Source of the DNA: Cyclospora cayetanensis
Taxonomy: Eukaryota > Apicomplexa > Conoidasida > Eucoccidiorida > Eimeriidae
Reading direction: 5' to 3'
DNA length: 64,000 nt
Assembly: GCF_002999335.1 (NCBI RefSeq)
Contig: NW_020312258.1
Location: 372,001-436,000 of the forward strand
The notes beneath the pieces were generated by a model. It saw only the letters and a list, made by a program, of their open reading frames with translations, was not told the DNA's origin and did not search any database. Every line of letters starts with the position of its first letter. The stretch's first letter is position 1. Positions 12,721-25,043 of the stretch are shown in pieces. Made by a program: the position numbers and the translations under genes.

Positions 12721-15700
12721 ATGCAGGGGACCCTGGAGGAGAGGACCTTCGCTGCCCTCTCCTCTTTTCTCGATCACGGCAGCAGTGGCTTCTTAGCGAC
12801 CACTCGACGCTGTCTCTGCGACGCCTCTCCGTCATCTAGGACGGCCTCGGCTTCCAGCGAAGGGCACACCCCAAAACGCCGCCCTGAACATCCCCCAACG
12901 CATTCTTTGTATCCCGTTTTTGCACTCTGTGTGCTGGCGGCTCTGTGCGCCATATGGCGGCATTCAAACGTAGGCGCTCTCGTATCATCTGCGCCTGCCT
13001 TTGGAATCTTCCGTTCCACGGACCGCGGAGGCGCATCCCACTTCGAGGGATCTTTGCCTCTTGGCAATGCAGCATCTGCTCTGCACTCTGCTGATGTCAA
13101 GCAGTCCCGCATCTTCGGGCCGAGTGGCCTCGCCTCATCAGCCCCCCACTATTCAGCTGGAGAGCCTTCCGTGCGGCGTCTGTCCGAAGATGAGCAGATC
13201 GAGACACCCACCGGTTCCATCCCGATAGCGCCGTCTCTCGCCTTCTTTTCTTTCCTCTTCTTCTTTGCCATCTTCCTCCAGTGGCTGGTCTCGAAGATCC
13301 CCGTGTATCCACCGCCAGTCTCTATTGTCTGGTTCGTGTTCGGCATGGCAGCATACGGAGTTGCCTCTATTCCGGCACTCCTGCCGCAGCAGCCTTGGGA
13401 GAAGCCGGGGGGATCGGCAGCGACCCCAGGGGCCTCATTTCAAGCTCCGATTCGTGGGCACAATATCCTCCAAACGGCCATCCTAGAGATGCGATTCATA
13501 GACAGCTCCATCGTGTACTATGTCATGATGCCGATCCTGCTGTACGAAGCAACACAGAATATCAACTGGCACAAATTCAAGAAGTTCTTGGCTGGGGGCC
13601 TAACGCTGGCTGTCTTAGGAGTCGCTCTACAGGTTGGAATTCTGGGTGTGCTCTTCTACTACACGTTCATTGGCAACCAATGGGCAGATCGAGCATGGAC
13701 AGCAGCCTTTCTTCTCGCCGCCACGCTATCGTCGACAGACCCTGTTGCTGTGCTCTCAGTCCTAAATGCAGTCAATGCATCTGACAAGCTTTGCACCATG
13801 TTCGACGGTAAGGCGCTTCATTTCTGGCTGCAAACGTGCATTAGCATGCCCGCGTGTGCACGGCGTCACGGATGATGGAGAAGGGAGAAAAAGAGTCTGT
13901 GTGCGAGAGCACGAAAAAGGAGGGGCGCATGCAACGAAGCAGACGGGGAGGAGGGGAGGCCATGACGAGATGGCCGCTGTCTTCATATATATATATATAT
14001 GTATCTATGTATCTATTTATATGCATCTGTTTATATCTATCTATCCATCAATCTCCGTCGAATTCCATTTTACGGTGTTTTGACCGACGCCCTCGAAATC
14101 CACCATGGGCCTAAGCGAGGACGGCTAGCTAGCTAGCTAGCTAGCCAGAGAGACAGAGAGGCAAACATTTAGCCGGAGGCTCTATCCTTCTCCCCCGTTC
14201 TCCGGCCTGCAAACAGAGGAATCGCGAGAGGGCGTCTCTTCTCAGCTCGCCAAACGCACTAGAAGCGGCTTCGTGATGATGATGCGTGATCCATGCATGC
14301 GCCCACAAATTGACGGACAGGGGAGGCCTCCTCCCTTCCAAAATGCCGCGTCTCGTGTCTTCTGAACGCTGTGTCTCGTGTCTATCTGCCGTTGCGCCTT
14401 TTTTTTCAGGGGAATCGTTAATTAACGATGGCAGCGCCGTCCTGCTGTTTCAATTTTTCTTCTTCCTCCTCCAGGGAGTTGCAGAGACTCCTTTTTCCAC
14501 CTTCATCATGTTCGTAAAGCTGCTTTTTCTAGGCCCCGCATTTGGCATTGCCGTGGGGCTTGTTGCATATGCCTGGCTGCTCTTCTTCCGGCGTCACCCA
14601 CTCATGCAGTGTCTCGCATACATCACCTTCTGCTACGTCTCCTACTTCTTAGCCGAAGCCGTCTTCTCACTCTCAGGCCCGCTGACTGCTGTTTGCTACG
14701 GCCTCTTCATAAAGGCATACGGGCACATTGCACTGGACAGGGATGCTCAGACCAAGCATCACACGTTCGTGGCAGGTGCGTGATGCAACAAAAAGAGACG
14801 GATGCACATGTGTATGTATACCCCCTCTCAACAGACGCAGCGTCGGGTGAAAAAGGCAACTAGCCATGTGCTCGATAAAGGCGGCCACTGCCCAAGTTGC
14901 CTATGTGCGGGATTTGTGCTGTTGTGAGGCGAACTTGCCTTCCGTGCGTTTGTATATGTACGTATGCATGCGTGTTCGTGTGGGGGTACAGGTGTATGTG
15001 TGCATATGTGCATACACATGCGTGTGCGCATGCACATGTGCACGGGCTGCTTTAGCGGTGCTGCATGCATTAGTAACAATTAGCAGTCTTGAGCAACTTC
15101 GCGAGGTGCTGCCTGCTTGAGGCCCCTCATCTGTCTGCTGCTCAGCCACACCGTCTGTTGCGGAGTTTTTTGGCTGTCTTTCCTGACCCTCCGTGTTGCG
15201 ATCTATGTACGTGTGTATGTATATATGTATGTATATGTATGTGTGTATATGTATGTGTGTATGTATGTGTGTATATGTATGCATGTATATGTATGCATGT
15301 ATATGCATGTATATGTATATATGGATGGATGGATGGATGGATGTATATGTATGTATAGTGTGTCTGTCTGCGGGTTCGCTTTTTGCAGCTTTAGCCTTGA
15401 TGGCAAATTGCACGATTTTCATAGTTTCAGGCATAGTGACCTACGGGATGATGAGTTCTGTTTTCACGCGAGACGACGGGCTTACGTATTGGTTGCATCT
15501 GCTGGTTACCTACTTGTACCTCAACGCCGCGAGGATTTTCATGATTATCTTTTTCGTTCCAATTCTGAGACGCACTGGCTATGGCCTCTCTTGGAAAGAA
15601 GTAGGCAATCGCGTCGCTTGAGGCTGTTTCTGGACTGGCACACTCCCGAGGCTTCGCAGTCGTGCTACGTTTGAGGGGAAAGCAAGCGGCAGAAATGCAT

Positions 15701-18700
15701 GCACATAGGAAACAGCCGTCAGGGTGCACCACACGCAGTTGCCGCTTCCTTTTAATGCGCTTCTGCTTGGATATGCGTCCACGACGAGCTTCTTCTTGTG
15801 CATGCATGCATTCCTTAGCCTCCGCAAGTGGTTTTTTGATCCGTGTGTGTATGCGTGTAGAATTGCGTTTTCGCGCTTTCTCCTTATGGAGATATATACT
15901 TTTTAGTAGGGGTAGCAGTTGTGTATGTATATATTTGTGTTTCTGTATGTATGTGCATGTATGTATGTGTATGTGGGTGTATGTGTATGTGTATGTGGGT
16001 GTATTTCTGTGTTTCTGTATAGTGTGTGTATGTGTATGTGGGTGTTTGTGAGCATTTCTGTACGTGTTTCTGTATGTGTTTTTGTATGTGTTTCTGTATG
16101 TGTTTCTGTATGTGTTTCTGAATGTGTTTCTGTATGTGTTTTTGTATGTGTTTTTGTATGTGTGTATATATATGCATTCATAAATATTCATTCAAATATT
16201 TTGTTTGTGCGTTTCAGGCAGTGTTGTTGGTATGGGGTGGTTTGCGCGGCGGCATTGTCTTGGCGTTAGGACTTCGGATCGAGCGTGATGGTGACTTGGA
16301 TGCGGAGCTGACAAATACGCTTTCCTTCTTTATTAGTGGAAGCGTGTTTCTCATTCTGCTGATCAATGGGATTACGTTTGAGCTGCTCTACCGACTGCTG
16401 AATCCCTATCCCCCCAAGCCGTTTCGGCGCGTTTATTTAGAGGCTGTCATGCGCATGATAGATCACCAGTACTTGGAGGATCGGAAGGCCCTTGAGAATC
16501 ATTGGCTATTCAAGGGTGTGCATGCACTCTAAGTGATAGTATTTTGCACAGTCTCTGGGGATGCAAAAAGAGGGGAAAGGAGGGATGGAGGGGGAGAGAG
16601 AAGGGAGGAGGGCAGGGGGGGGGGGGGAAAGGAAAGTAGGCCTCCTGGGAATGTGTTGTTTTAGCCACGGGTATTTATGCATGCGTAGAAGACTACAGAG
16701 GGATCGGGGGGAAAGGCACTTGGTGGAGAAGGCGGGGAGATGGCGTGGGTGTGCTGGCTGTTGTGTCTGTGTGTATGTGGCTGTGTGTGTATGTGTATGT
16801 GTGTATGTATGTATGTGTCTATTTGTCTCTATTTGTCTCTATTTGTCTCTATTTGTCTCTATGTGTCTATTTGTCTCTATGTCTCTATGTATGTCTCTAT
16901 GTGTCTATGTATGTGTATGTTGTATGCGTCTCAGGGACGGACGTATTGACACATGCAGATCGTGTGGTGCCGCGTCTTGGGTGGCGGAAAGTTGATAGGT
17001 TGGGAAATTTGGACATAAAGAATCCCGACATAACGCAAGCCTTCATGTGTCTCCACGAGGCAGCGATATACTCGTGGGTCGTGCCTGAAGAAGAAGAAGA
17101 CAAGGAAGAGGAGGACGGAGCGGACGAGGAGGAGGGAGAGGAGGAAGCCACTCAGACGCCCAGCGGAAAGCAGCAAGAAGGCGAAAAGGATGCTCGAGAT
17201 TTCGACAGCAGTGTCAGCTATGAGGCGGCTTTATGCAGAGGAGGCTCGCGCAGTCCCCTGCCTGCGCCGAGTGGTGTCTCGATGCTGCTTGCTTCGCCTC
17301 AACCTGGTGTCTCGCTCAGAGACGTCATCACTGACACGTGCACTTCCGACATGATGAAGCGGGGGGTTCTAGACGCTTCCACTGGAGGGGGAGCAGCCGT
17401 GGGAGGAGGATCGCTCGTCTCGGGAGGTGTGAGGGGTCCTTCACCTATCACCGCTGTGCAGAAAATTGCAGTTTCCACCAAAGCTGCTCCAGGCAGCGTG
17501 CACCTCGTATCGCAACTTCCTGAGGCTTCTCAGCAGGGGATAGTCGCAGAGGACAAGACTGGGGGAGCTGAAGGAAGCCACGATCAAGCGTATGGCGATG
17601 CAGAAGTCACACCCTCCGTGGTTTCCTCTGTACTTGCCTCTCCTGATGCGCAGCCCTCCAGAGAGCGAGAGAGGGGGTGCCTCCGCAAACGCACAGAAGC
17701 CGAACAAGTCAGGAGCACTCGCCCCCTTGTTGCGCTTCACTACACTCTCTAAACGCGCATTTGCGGATACATGTCCTAGTGGCGGGTTCCTCTGTTTAGT
17801 CGGTAGAAAATCCAACCTTTTTCCTCATATCTGCTTTTTTCTCCACTTCTGCCTTTGTTTCTCTCCATTTCTACCTTTTACTTCTGCATTTCTGCCTTTG
17901 TTTCTCTGCATTTCTACCTTTTACTTCTGCATTTCTACCTTTTTACCCCTCCATTTCTGCCTTTTATTCTCCGCTTCTGCCTTTTATTCTCCATTTGTGC
18001 CCTTTTGCCCTCCATTTCTGCCTTTTTCCCCTCCATTTCTGCCTTTTCCCCTCCATTTCTGCCTTTTTCCCCTGCATTTCTGCCTTTTTCCCCCTCCATT
18101 TCTGCCTTTCCCTTCCTCCATTTCTGCCCTTTCTTCCCCCTCCATTTCTGCTTTCTTCCCCCCTCCATTTCTCCCTTTTTCCCCCTCCATTTCTGCCTTT
18201 TCCCCCTCCATTTCTGCCTTTTTTCCCCTCCATTTCTACCTTTTTCTCCTCCATTTCTGCTTTCTTCCCCCCTTTATTTCTGCCTTTCCCCCCCTCCATT
18301 TCTGCCCTTTCTTCCCCCCTCCATTTCTGCCCTTTCTTCCCCCTCCATTTCCACCTCCCTTTCTGCCTCGCCGCTGGAGGTCCTCCTGCTTCTAGGTGGT
18401 GGCGTTTTTTTCAGCTGCCTTCTGCGCTGCTGCATGTCGGCCGTAACGTGTGTTTGCATCTCTGTGTCTTCGGCCGTACGTCTCTCGCTCTGTGTTCGTA
18501 TTAAGGTTCCCTGCCTGCAGTCTGTCTGGCGATCCGCCCTGTACGGCGGCAAGGCGGCGTGTGCGTGTGTGCATGTCTGTGTGTCTGCGCGCATGCAGGA
18601 GCGACAGGCACACAGTCTGGCAGCGCTTGGGCAAGGCCTGAAGCCGTCGGAGTCGAGGGGTTTTGATCCGAAGTTTAATTTGCGGCTCATAGAGCACGCC

Positions 18701-20995
18701 ACGACGACAGCCCCCGCAGATCGCGAAGTCTCCGTTCTGCTCGCCCCCTCCGAGCCGTGCAGCGATGGCGGCAGCGAAGGTGGCACGAACGTCGACGTTC
18801 TGGAAGTGACTCTGCAGGGCAAAGATCCGATGACACAGGCACCGCTGTACACCCTCACGTGTCGAGGGGGGGGAACCGCTCCAGGCGAGCACTCGAACGA
18901 GAAGAAGAAGGAAAGGGGGGGCGGAGGAGGCATGGTGGAGAGGGCCCTCACTACGCTCAAACGCGTCATGGCTCCTCTGCATGTAGACGCAACTCCTGTC
19001 TCCCGCTTGACGTCTTCGGGAACTGACTTCAGACGCAGCCGCACTGTTGGCCTCAACAGTCTCGGCAGCAAGCAGGAGGAAAGGGGCAGACGCCAGGGTG
19101 TCGATACACCTGGGCTTTCGAAGAGCAAGACGGGAGTTGGTGCGTTCAGAGGCAACAGGTCTGTGTCGCTTCTTCCGGAGGGGGCAGGAGGGGGGGGAGG
19201 AGCCTCTTTCCTCGCGCCTGCCTCCCCGTGTTTCAACATCAGCCTCAACGGGGGGCCGATGATCGTGGACGGAAACTCTCCCAGAGAGCCGGCGGGAGCT
19301 CCAAGATTCGACACCGACGCCACCCTCATCTTCAACAATCTCCCCGACAGAAGTCAAGGCCCACGCAGGCACAAACGCAGAGTGCGCAGAAACGAGCAGA
19401 CAGCTTTTTTTCCTCCTTTCTTCGAAGGCCGTTTCTCCCCTCCCCGTTCAGTTGCTCCCTCCTCCCGTCCAGTCGTGACGCATACCAAGCAGCATTTCCA
19501 CACGCAGGTTCACGGGCAAACTGTCGACTGAAATCCCCTCACACGGACACTTTTTCGAGCTTCTGCATTTGAAAACGTTTGCGAAAAATGCCTCTTTCAA
19601 GAGTCTTCATGATGCGCTCTGCGTCCTCTCTCTTTAGGGACAGAGCCGCACTCGCACACCATGCATGCGTATATATATAGACACGTGTCACAGTATATAT
19701 ATATATGTGTGTGTCATGTATAGGTATATATGTGTGTGAATCTATGTGTATGTGCGTGCCTTGCTACTGTACGTCCTCAGCTTTTTCGCTTGCTGTCTGG
19801 CAAGCAGCCTGCGAATAAGCACCGCACCAATCTGGGTGCCCCCGACTTCGAACTAGGGGGTGGAGGATCGTGCGGCTCCCGCCGATCTTTTGTCTCCTCC
19901 GCTGGCAGTCCCCCCACGCATGCAACTCCCATGGAGGGTAAAAATTATCGCATCGTACCTGCCGCAGTGCCTCTCGCGTCGGTTCTTGAGGGGCAAACGC
20001 GTCTTTTTAGGAGGCTAGGCACAGGTCCAGCTCCTGCAACAGCAGATCCTATGGATGAAGGGCATCTCCGCAGCATGAAAGAACAGGAGGCTGCTGGAGG
20101 ACCTCTTGCCATTCAACGTGTGCGAACGAGCTTCTCCTTGGCGAGTTCAGAAAGTTACTTCGAGGTCAGTGTTGCGCAAAAGGATTGGATAGTTCGTTCG
20201 CTTTTTAAATTATGTCTCTTTCTTGCGGAGGCATGTAGCGCCTACCGCCCCCTTTTCTCGCTTCTCCTACGACCCCCATTACTACAGGCATCCTATCGCA
20301 TATGGGGGGGAGGGGGGGAGGCTCCCTCTGTCTTTTCGCATTGCTTGCAATCAATGGATCTACGCGCATGACATGCGCCAACCCCACTGCCAAGACGGAG
20401 GTCTCTCAGGACATGTAGAGAGACTTTTCGCGCACTCTTCGCCCCCGTCTGTGAAGAAGACGGAGGGACGCCTTGTGGCAAGGGTTGCCTCGGTGGATCC
20501 GCGGGGGTGTGGGTGTTCATACACAGCAAAAGAGTCGAGATGCAGTGTAATTGTGGGTGTTTTCTGCAGCTGCCAATGTCGCCGCGCGCACACGACAGCG
20601 GAGAGGCAACTTGCAGCCGCCGCAAAGTTCTGCGAAAAGAACGGGAGGGCGAGCTCTATTTGATGATATTCAATGCATGCAGAGAAATGTATCACCGGCT
20701 GTACCACAAGCAGTGCATCGGAGGCAGTGCTCTCCTTTCCCTGAATACCAGCCTCGACCTTAGCAACGATTTCGCGGTTGGGAAGGTTCGTCAGAATCCG
20801 ATCCGTGCGTGGGCAAACGCGCTGCAAGAGGGGGGTCACGAACACCACCCTAAACCCAAAAGAGCAGTAAGGAAACACTCATTTTAAATCTGAACGACTG
20901 CATTCTGCTGGGGGTGTGTAACTGGAAGTTTTAAGAGGTATTTACGCTTCAGACACCGTGTGCAGTGCAGAGGCCCCCGCCTTCTTAAACGAGCG

Positions 20996-21046
<51 letters not shown>

Positions 21047-22536
21047 TATATAAATATATGTATATGTTTATTGCATATATACACACATACATAGATCTAC
21101 GCACATATGTGCTCACGCATGTGCGCCTAATATCCACATATAAATCCGTTAATCCATACAAGGGCACCTCAGTGAGTCAAAGTTGCTCTCTTGCCTTCAA
21201 TAGAGCTACAGAATCAGCCGTTCATGTCTCTACCCCACATGCAACGGCGGATCCTCCTTTATCTGCGTTGAGCGGCCCGTGTGTATGCGTGTGGCTCGCA
21301 GAATTTGACAGGTTTCGAATACGAGTGGAGTGTGTTGCAGTCTCGTCTGCATTGCTTGCAGTACCAGCGCAGTGTGTATTGCTGTTTCTGGAGGAACATC
21401 CCCTCTGCTTTTTTGAGGTCGCTGTTGAATTCGGGTGCCTGCCAGTCTGATCTGGAGCAGCTTCTCGCCTTTGTTGACGTTCACGAGGAGCTGCTTGACA
21501 AGGGAGGACGGAATATGGAGCTTCTGATGGGCAAGGGACTTTTGTAAGAGACTGAAGGGGGAAGGAGGGGGGTAGGGGGGTGGCTTTGGCTGTAGCAGAG
21601 CGTTTGGTGCTAAGGGAACCAGGCGGAATTACGAGGCTTCAAGCCACTGGATGGAGCTGTTGCATGACTGGCTGCTTTTGGAAAGTCTCAGCGTTCCCCG
21701 AACTGGAGCTGCATGAGCCGTCAGGAGTTTGAATAGGGGCAGTGCGTGCTGTGGGTACTTTGCGGCGCGCGCAGGTCGAACTATAAACAGCAGATCCTCT
21801 CCGCCAAGCGGTTTGTATTGTACATTAGAGACTGTTATCCGGACAGCTTCCGCTTTGCTGTTTGCAAAGTTGCAGCCACGCTGCTCCTAAACCTCAAGAT
21901 GAAGGTGCGAAGCAAATTGCAAATCATTATTTGCACACGGCCCTACGTGCACATACACCTGAGGGGTGCACTGGGCGTGTGCGCTGCTGTGCCTGAACGC
22001 TGCCACTTTCTAAGGAGCCATCTTGCGCTAGCTACGGCAGAGGCTTCGCAGATCGATTATTTGTGTCTCTTTATTGCCTCTCATCCTCTGCTCCCTGTTC
22101 TTGCTGCCTTTGACCCTTTCTGCCCCTCTTGAGCAGCACTGGTGTGCCGTGTACTTCCCGCAAGTCAAGTGCTGGCGTTCTTTTTCACCCTGCACCGCAG
22201 TAGTTGCAACCAGCCTGTCTGTCTGCCGATCCTCTTCTTTCGCTTAGAGAACCCCATTGCCTTCCCTCGCTCCTCCACACTGCGCTTCTTTCGCAGCTGG
22301 TGAAAGACACCGCGTCGAAGGGTTTGGTTCTGGAAGAGGATAAGGAGAAGCTGCTGCAAATCCTAGACGAGCAGCAGTTCAGGCTATCCCGGTTCAGGCC
22401 TTGCCTCATCCTCATTAGACCTCATGCCTGCTTCTCTGCTGTGCCTCACCAGGAGAATTTGGGGGCTTTCGCTCCAATGGGTTCAGCGTCGAGGCCACAC
22501 TCTCCTAGAGGCTCAACGCCGGAGCATGAAGTTTAG
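12721..22536 (+). CDS. NHE: Na+/H+ exchanger, CPA1 family, with long SOS1-like C-terminal tail
   Basis: Eleven exons give about 1576 codons: 12721-13807, 14410-14775, 15389-15600, 16218-16515, 16935-17707, 18599-19381, 19781-20164, 20570-20785, 21302-21543, 21775-21904 and 22297-22536. All joins keep phase; the ends of exons 5, 6 and 8 are the least certain. Exons 1-4 encode the antiporter membrane domain. They carry the CPA1 signatures 'STDPVAVLSVL' (TD at about 339-340), 'GESLINDG' (363-370) and 'VWGGLRGGIVLALGL'. Exons 5-7 are hydrophilic and low in complexity (an acidic run, then Gly/Ser/Arg-rich). Exons 8-11 encode a helical region resembling the post-membrane part of plant SOS1 and related long exchangers. 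A hydrophobic segment near residue 65-80 may be a signal anchor. The family exchanges H+ for Na+ across the plasma membrane. The start is the first ATG in the open exon; an upstream GTG is less likely. Confidence 0.92.
13985..14045. repeat. (TA)n/(TATC)n microsatellite in exchanger intron 1
   Basis: A run of alternating TA is followed by tatgtatc and tatctatc units, inside the intron 13808-14409. A short (GCTA)n run follows at about 14124-14147. Confidence 0.85.
15195..15357. repeat. (TATG)n microsatellite in exchanger intron 2
   Basis: Tatgtatg and tatatgta units, ending in a (GGAT)n run, fill the intron just before the acceptor at 15388. Both strands look open here only because of the repeat. 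Confidence 0.9.
15915..16180. repeat. Minisatellite of 10-12 base units in exchanger intron 3
   Basis: Repeated units close to 'gtgtttctgtat' make up most of this 260-base stretch within intron 15601-16217. The G/T-rich strand is the coding strand. Confidence 0.9.
16783..16925. repeat. Microsatellite (tgtgtatg and tttgtctcta units) in exchanger intron 4
   Basis: A (TGTG/TATG)n run passes into roughly ten-base 'tttgtctcta' units, ending just before the acceptor at 16934. The same intron holds a run of about 11 Gs near 16616-16627. Confidence 0.9.
17815..18362. repeat. Polypyrimidine minisatellite in exchanger intron 5
   Basis: Units close to 'cctccatttctgcctttt' repeat a couple of dozen times over about 540 bases. 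The plus strand is almost pure pyrimidine apart from the short 'catttctg' core. The array lies in the intron between exon 5 (ends about 17707) and exon 6 (starts 18599). It stays open in all three plus frames and on the minus strand, but the resulting Phe/Pro/Ser-rich peptides are repeat artefacts. Confidence 0.92.
21001..21062. repeat. (TA)n microsatellite in exchanger intron 8
   Basis: About 40 bases of pure TA are followed by imperfect tatataaa and tatg units. Confidence 0.95.
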
Positions 22537-25043
22537 GCTTAGTGCGTTGATTTGGAGGGCTTAGTTCTGGTTATGTTTATACAGAGTTAGACCTTTGCAG
22601 CGTGGTTTTGTCCTTTAGCGTGTATTTGATGCCCATACTGCCGGACTACCCGTGTCAGTGGTCTTAGACTTCCCAAATCACTTTAGACTTTCCCAACTGG
22701 ATTATGTTTGCTAGGCGGCGCATTGCGACCACCGCCTACGCTTTTACCAGTTAGGAGGGGACTTCGCTTTCGTATACAGATGAACACCGATTTCCGCTTT
22801 GGAGCAGTAAAAACAGTGGTGTCGGCCGGATAGACGTTCCACACAAGCGGCACATGCAAGCTCCTCTTGCATGCGTATAAACAAGCGTGTGCGGCTCACC
22901 AGCACCGAGGTGGAGCGGGGAGAAAGTTGGGGGAATGTGGGGGGAGAAGGGGGATGGAGGGGGAGCTTCGCGAGAGAGCTTTCGAGGGGGGACTCACGAG
23001 TCCTTGCTATGCATCCAGTGCAACATGGATGCATTGCACGCAATGCATCCAGTGCGACATGGATGCATTGCACGCAATGCCTGGCAAACTGATGGCTTAG
23101 GACAAATCATGGCTTGCATACACGCAAGATGCAAAAGTGACCAGGCCGGAACCCGGGGCGCACAGGGGCCTCAAAAGTAAGGCTCAAGACGCATCCCGGT
23201 GCCTGAGGATTGATAATGGTTTTGTAGCCACTTTTCGCTGTTATTTCGCCTTCAACAGGCCGCCCAAAGGGGAACGCAGAAGGATTTTTGCTCTGTCCTT
23301 CCCTACAAGCCACCAAAGCAGTGCTGTATGTATATACATATATGTGAAAGAAACCCGTCAACTTTCCTTTTCTCCAAAGACCTTCTCTAGACCCCCGTAT
23401 ACACGTGTCCACTGCCTCAAGGCCGTCCCCATCAGGAGACGCGCACACGTGAAAGCCCTACGATACGTTCTAGGAAAACCTCTCCCTAGTAGAAGCAAAG
23501 CGCTGATACTTATTATCTTCCCAGACCCTATATAGTTTTGGGTGGCAAGCAAGGAGCTAGATGAGGGGCTGCTACTGCGGCGCCTTGGGGCCTTCTGGCC
23601 TTTGCTCTTTCGCAGCTCCTTTGCGCACGAGGAACGCGACATTGAACCACACATCCAAAGCGCACGGTAAAGCTTACCCTTTAAAAGGGATTCAAGGCCA
23701 ATATTTCGAAGCCAATTTTTCTGGAGCTAGCCCTCATGCGAGTGCGTTTGACGGTAATTCAGGCATACCTCAGCCGTATGCCTCCCTCCAATGAACGCTC
23801 TGCCTGCAGACAAGAGGCCGCCGTGCTTGTGCCCCTGGCCACGGAGAATCCATATATCTTAGGTGTATTCCTCAGTGCCATTGCTTTAAGTAACTCCAAT
23901 CCCACTGCCTCAGCCCCATACCTCTCCGCAGTCTCAAGTACATCGGTGGCTCCCAGTTTTTTCTACGACACCGCCACGGGCCTCTGCCAGCCTGGTGGAC
24001 CACCCAGTTGGCACTCCCGTTGCTCACCGCCCAAACCGTCATTGGCTAGTAGGATTGCATAAAGTCAACGCATAAAACACAGAGCAATGTGCAAATCAGA
24101 CCCTGTTGCCTCTTTTTTGAAAAGGATGAAAGAGCAACAATTCATCCAAGTCTCGGCACATATGTAAGTACGGTTGCTTGTTTAGCATTTATCTGTGTTG
24201 TTCGCACAAGTCACGCATATTAATCCAGTACTTTCCTTCCTCTAGTACTCCTGAATCCAAGTAGGGGGGTGCTGACGACAACGGCAGGCAGCCGGTCCTC
24301 GCCTCTGTGAGCATTAAGGAGTGGCGGGACACTGAGAAAATTGCTAGCAAACGCGTAAGCTTATTTTTCAGCTCCTCAAGCCCGCTGCAATTCATTAGAT
24401 GTGCGGAAATCGGCAATTCTCTGCCTTGCTCACCGCCCACGACTCTCCAAGGTAGCTGCATGCGTTTGTGTCCCTTCCACCATTATCCCTTTCGGGGGGA
24501 AGGAAACATTTGTAAAATTTGGACTTCTTTTGTCCATTTTTGTGTTTTTATAGCTTAAAGACGTGCCCCCTTCTTGCTTGCGGCGCGGTGTATGTACACC
24601 AGCACTTCGCCACTGCCGCTAGCGAGGGCACGCCGGCTTCGGACGCTAATCTTCTCCTTTAATTTCTGTCTCTCCCGCCGTTCACTCACCTCAAATCACG
24701 TAAGAATCGGCGTATCATGAACTTGGGGGCCCTAGCCCTCCCAACTTGTCGGAACTTCGCAGTTTCTTTTATCTGCACTACTCTTTTTGCGGTCTCTGCG
24801 TACTCTTATGCAAGTATCCCGTCCAGAACCTTTTTGCAGGCCACCTCTTCCTAAATTGGGCTGACTTAGAGTTTTCTTCTATAGTGGGCGTGCAGAGTCT
24901 TAGGGAGGCGCTGCATTGCAGAGATCCCCACCGTCCATCGGGGGCCAGCACCCGCCGGCCTCCCTTCTCCCTCCTCCCTTGTTACACATTATCAGAGCCT
25001 TGAAAAAAGGATCAGAAGAAACGCAGAGGCAGGAGTCGCCACA
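22537..25043. other. Intergenic, no gene supported
   Basis: The stretch between the exchanger stop and the PrsW-like start contains a short direct repeat at about 23011-23078 and otherwise only small open frames without recognisable content. The last few hundred bases presumably include the promoter of the next gene. Confidence 0.45.
23011..23078. repeat. Two-copy direct repeat, about 33-base unit
   Basis: Two adjacent, nearly identical copies of a unit containing 'atggatgcattgcacgcaat' are present. Copy 1 and copy 2 differ at a single visible position (caaca against cgaca). Confidence 0.85.

Noticed and set aside
15427..16191. A 254-codon minus-strand open frame rich in Thr/Asn/Tyr/Arg repeats
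   Set aside because: It lies opposite the G/T-rich minisatellite in exchanger intron 3 and exchanger exon 3; the repeat alone keeps the frame open.
17855..18598. Start of a 558-codon plus-strand frame through Phe/Pro/Ser repeats
   Set aside because: The first part is the pyrimidine minisatellite; only the part from 18599 behaves as an exon of the exchanger.
18274..19338. Long minus-strand open frame of 354 codons
   Set aside because: It is antisense to exchanger exon 6 and the minisatellite; codon content and repeat origin give no support.
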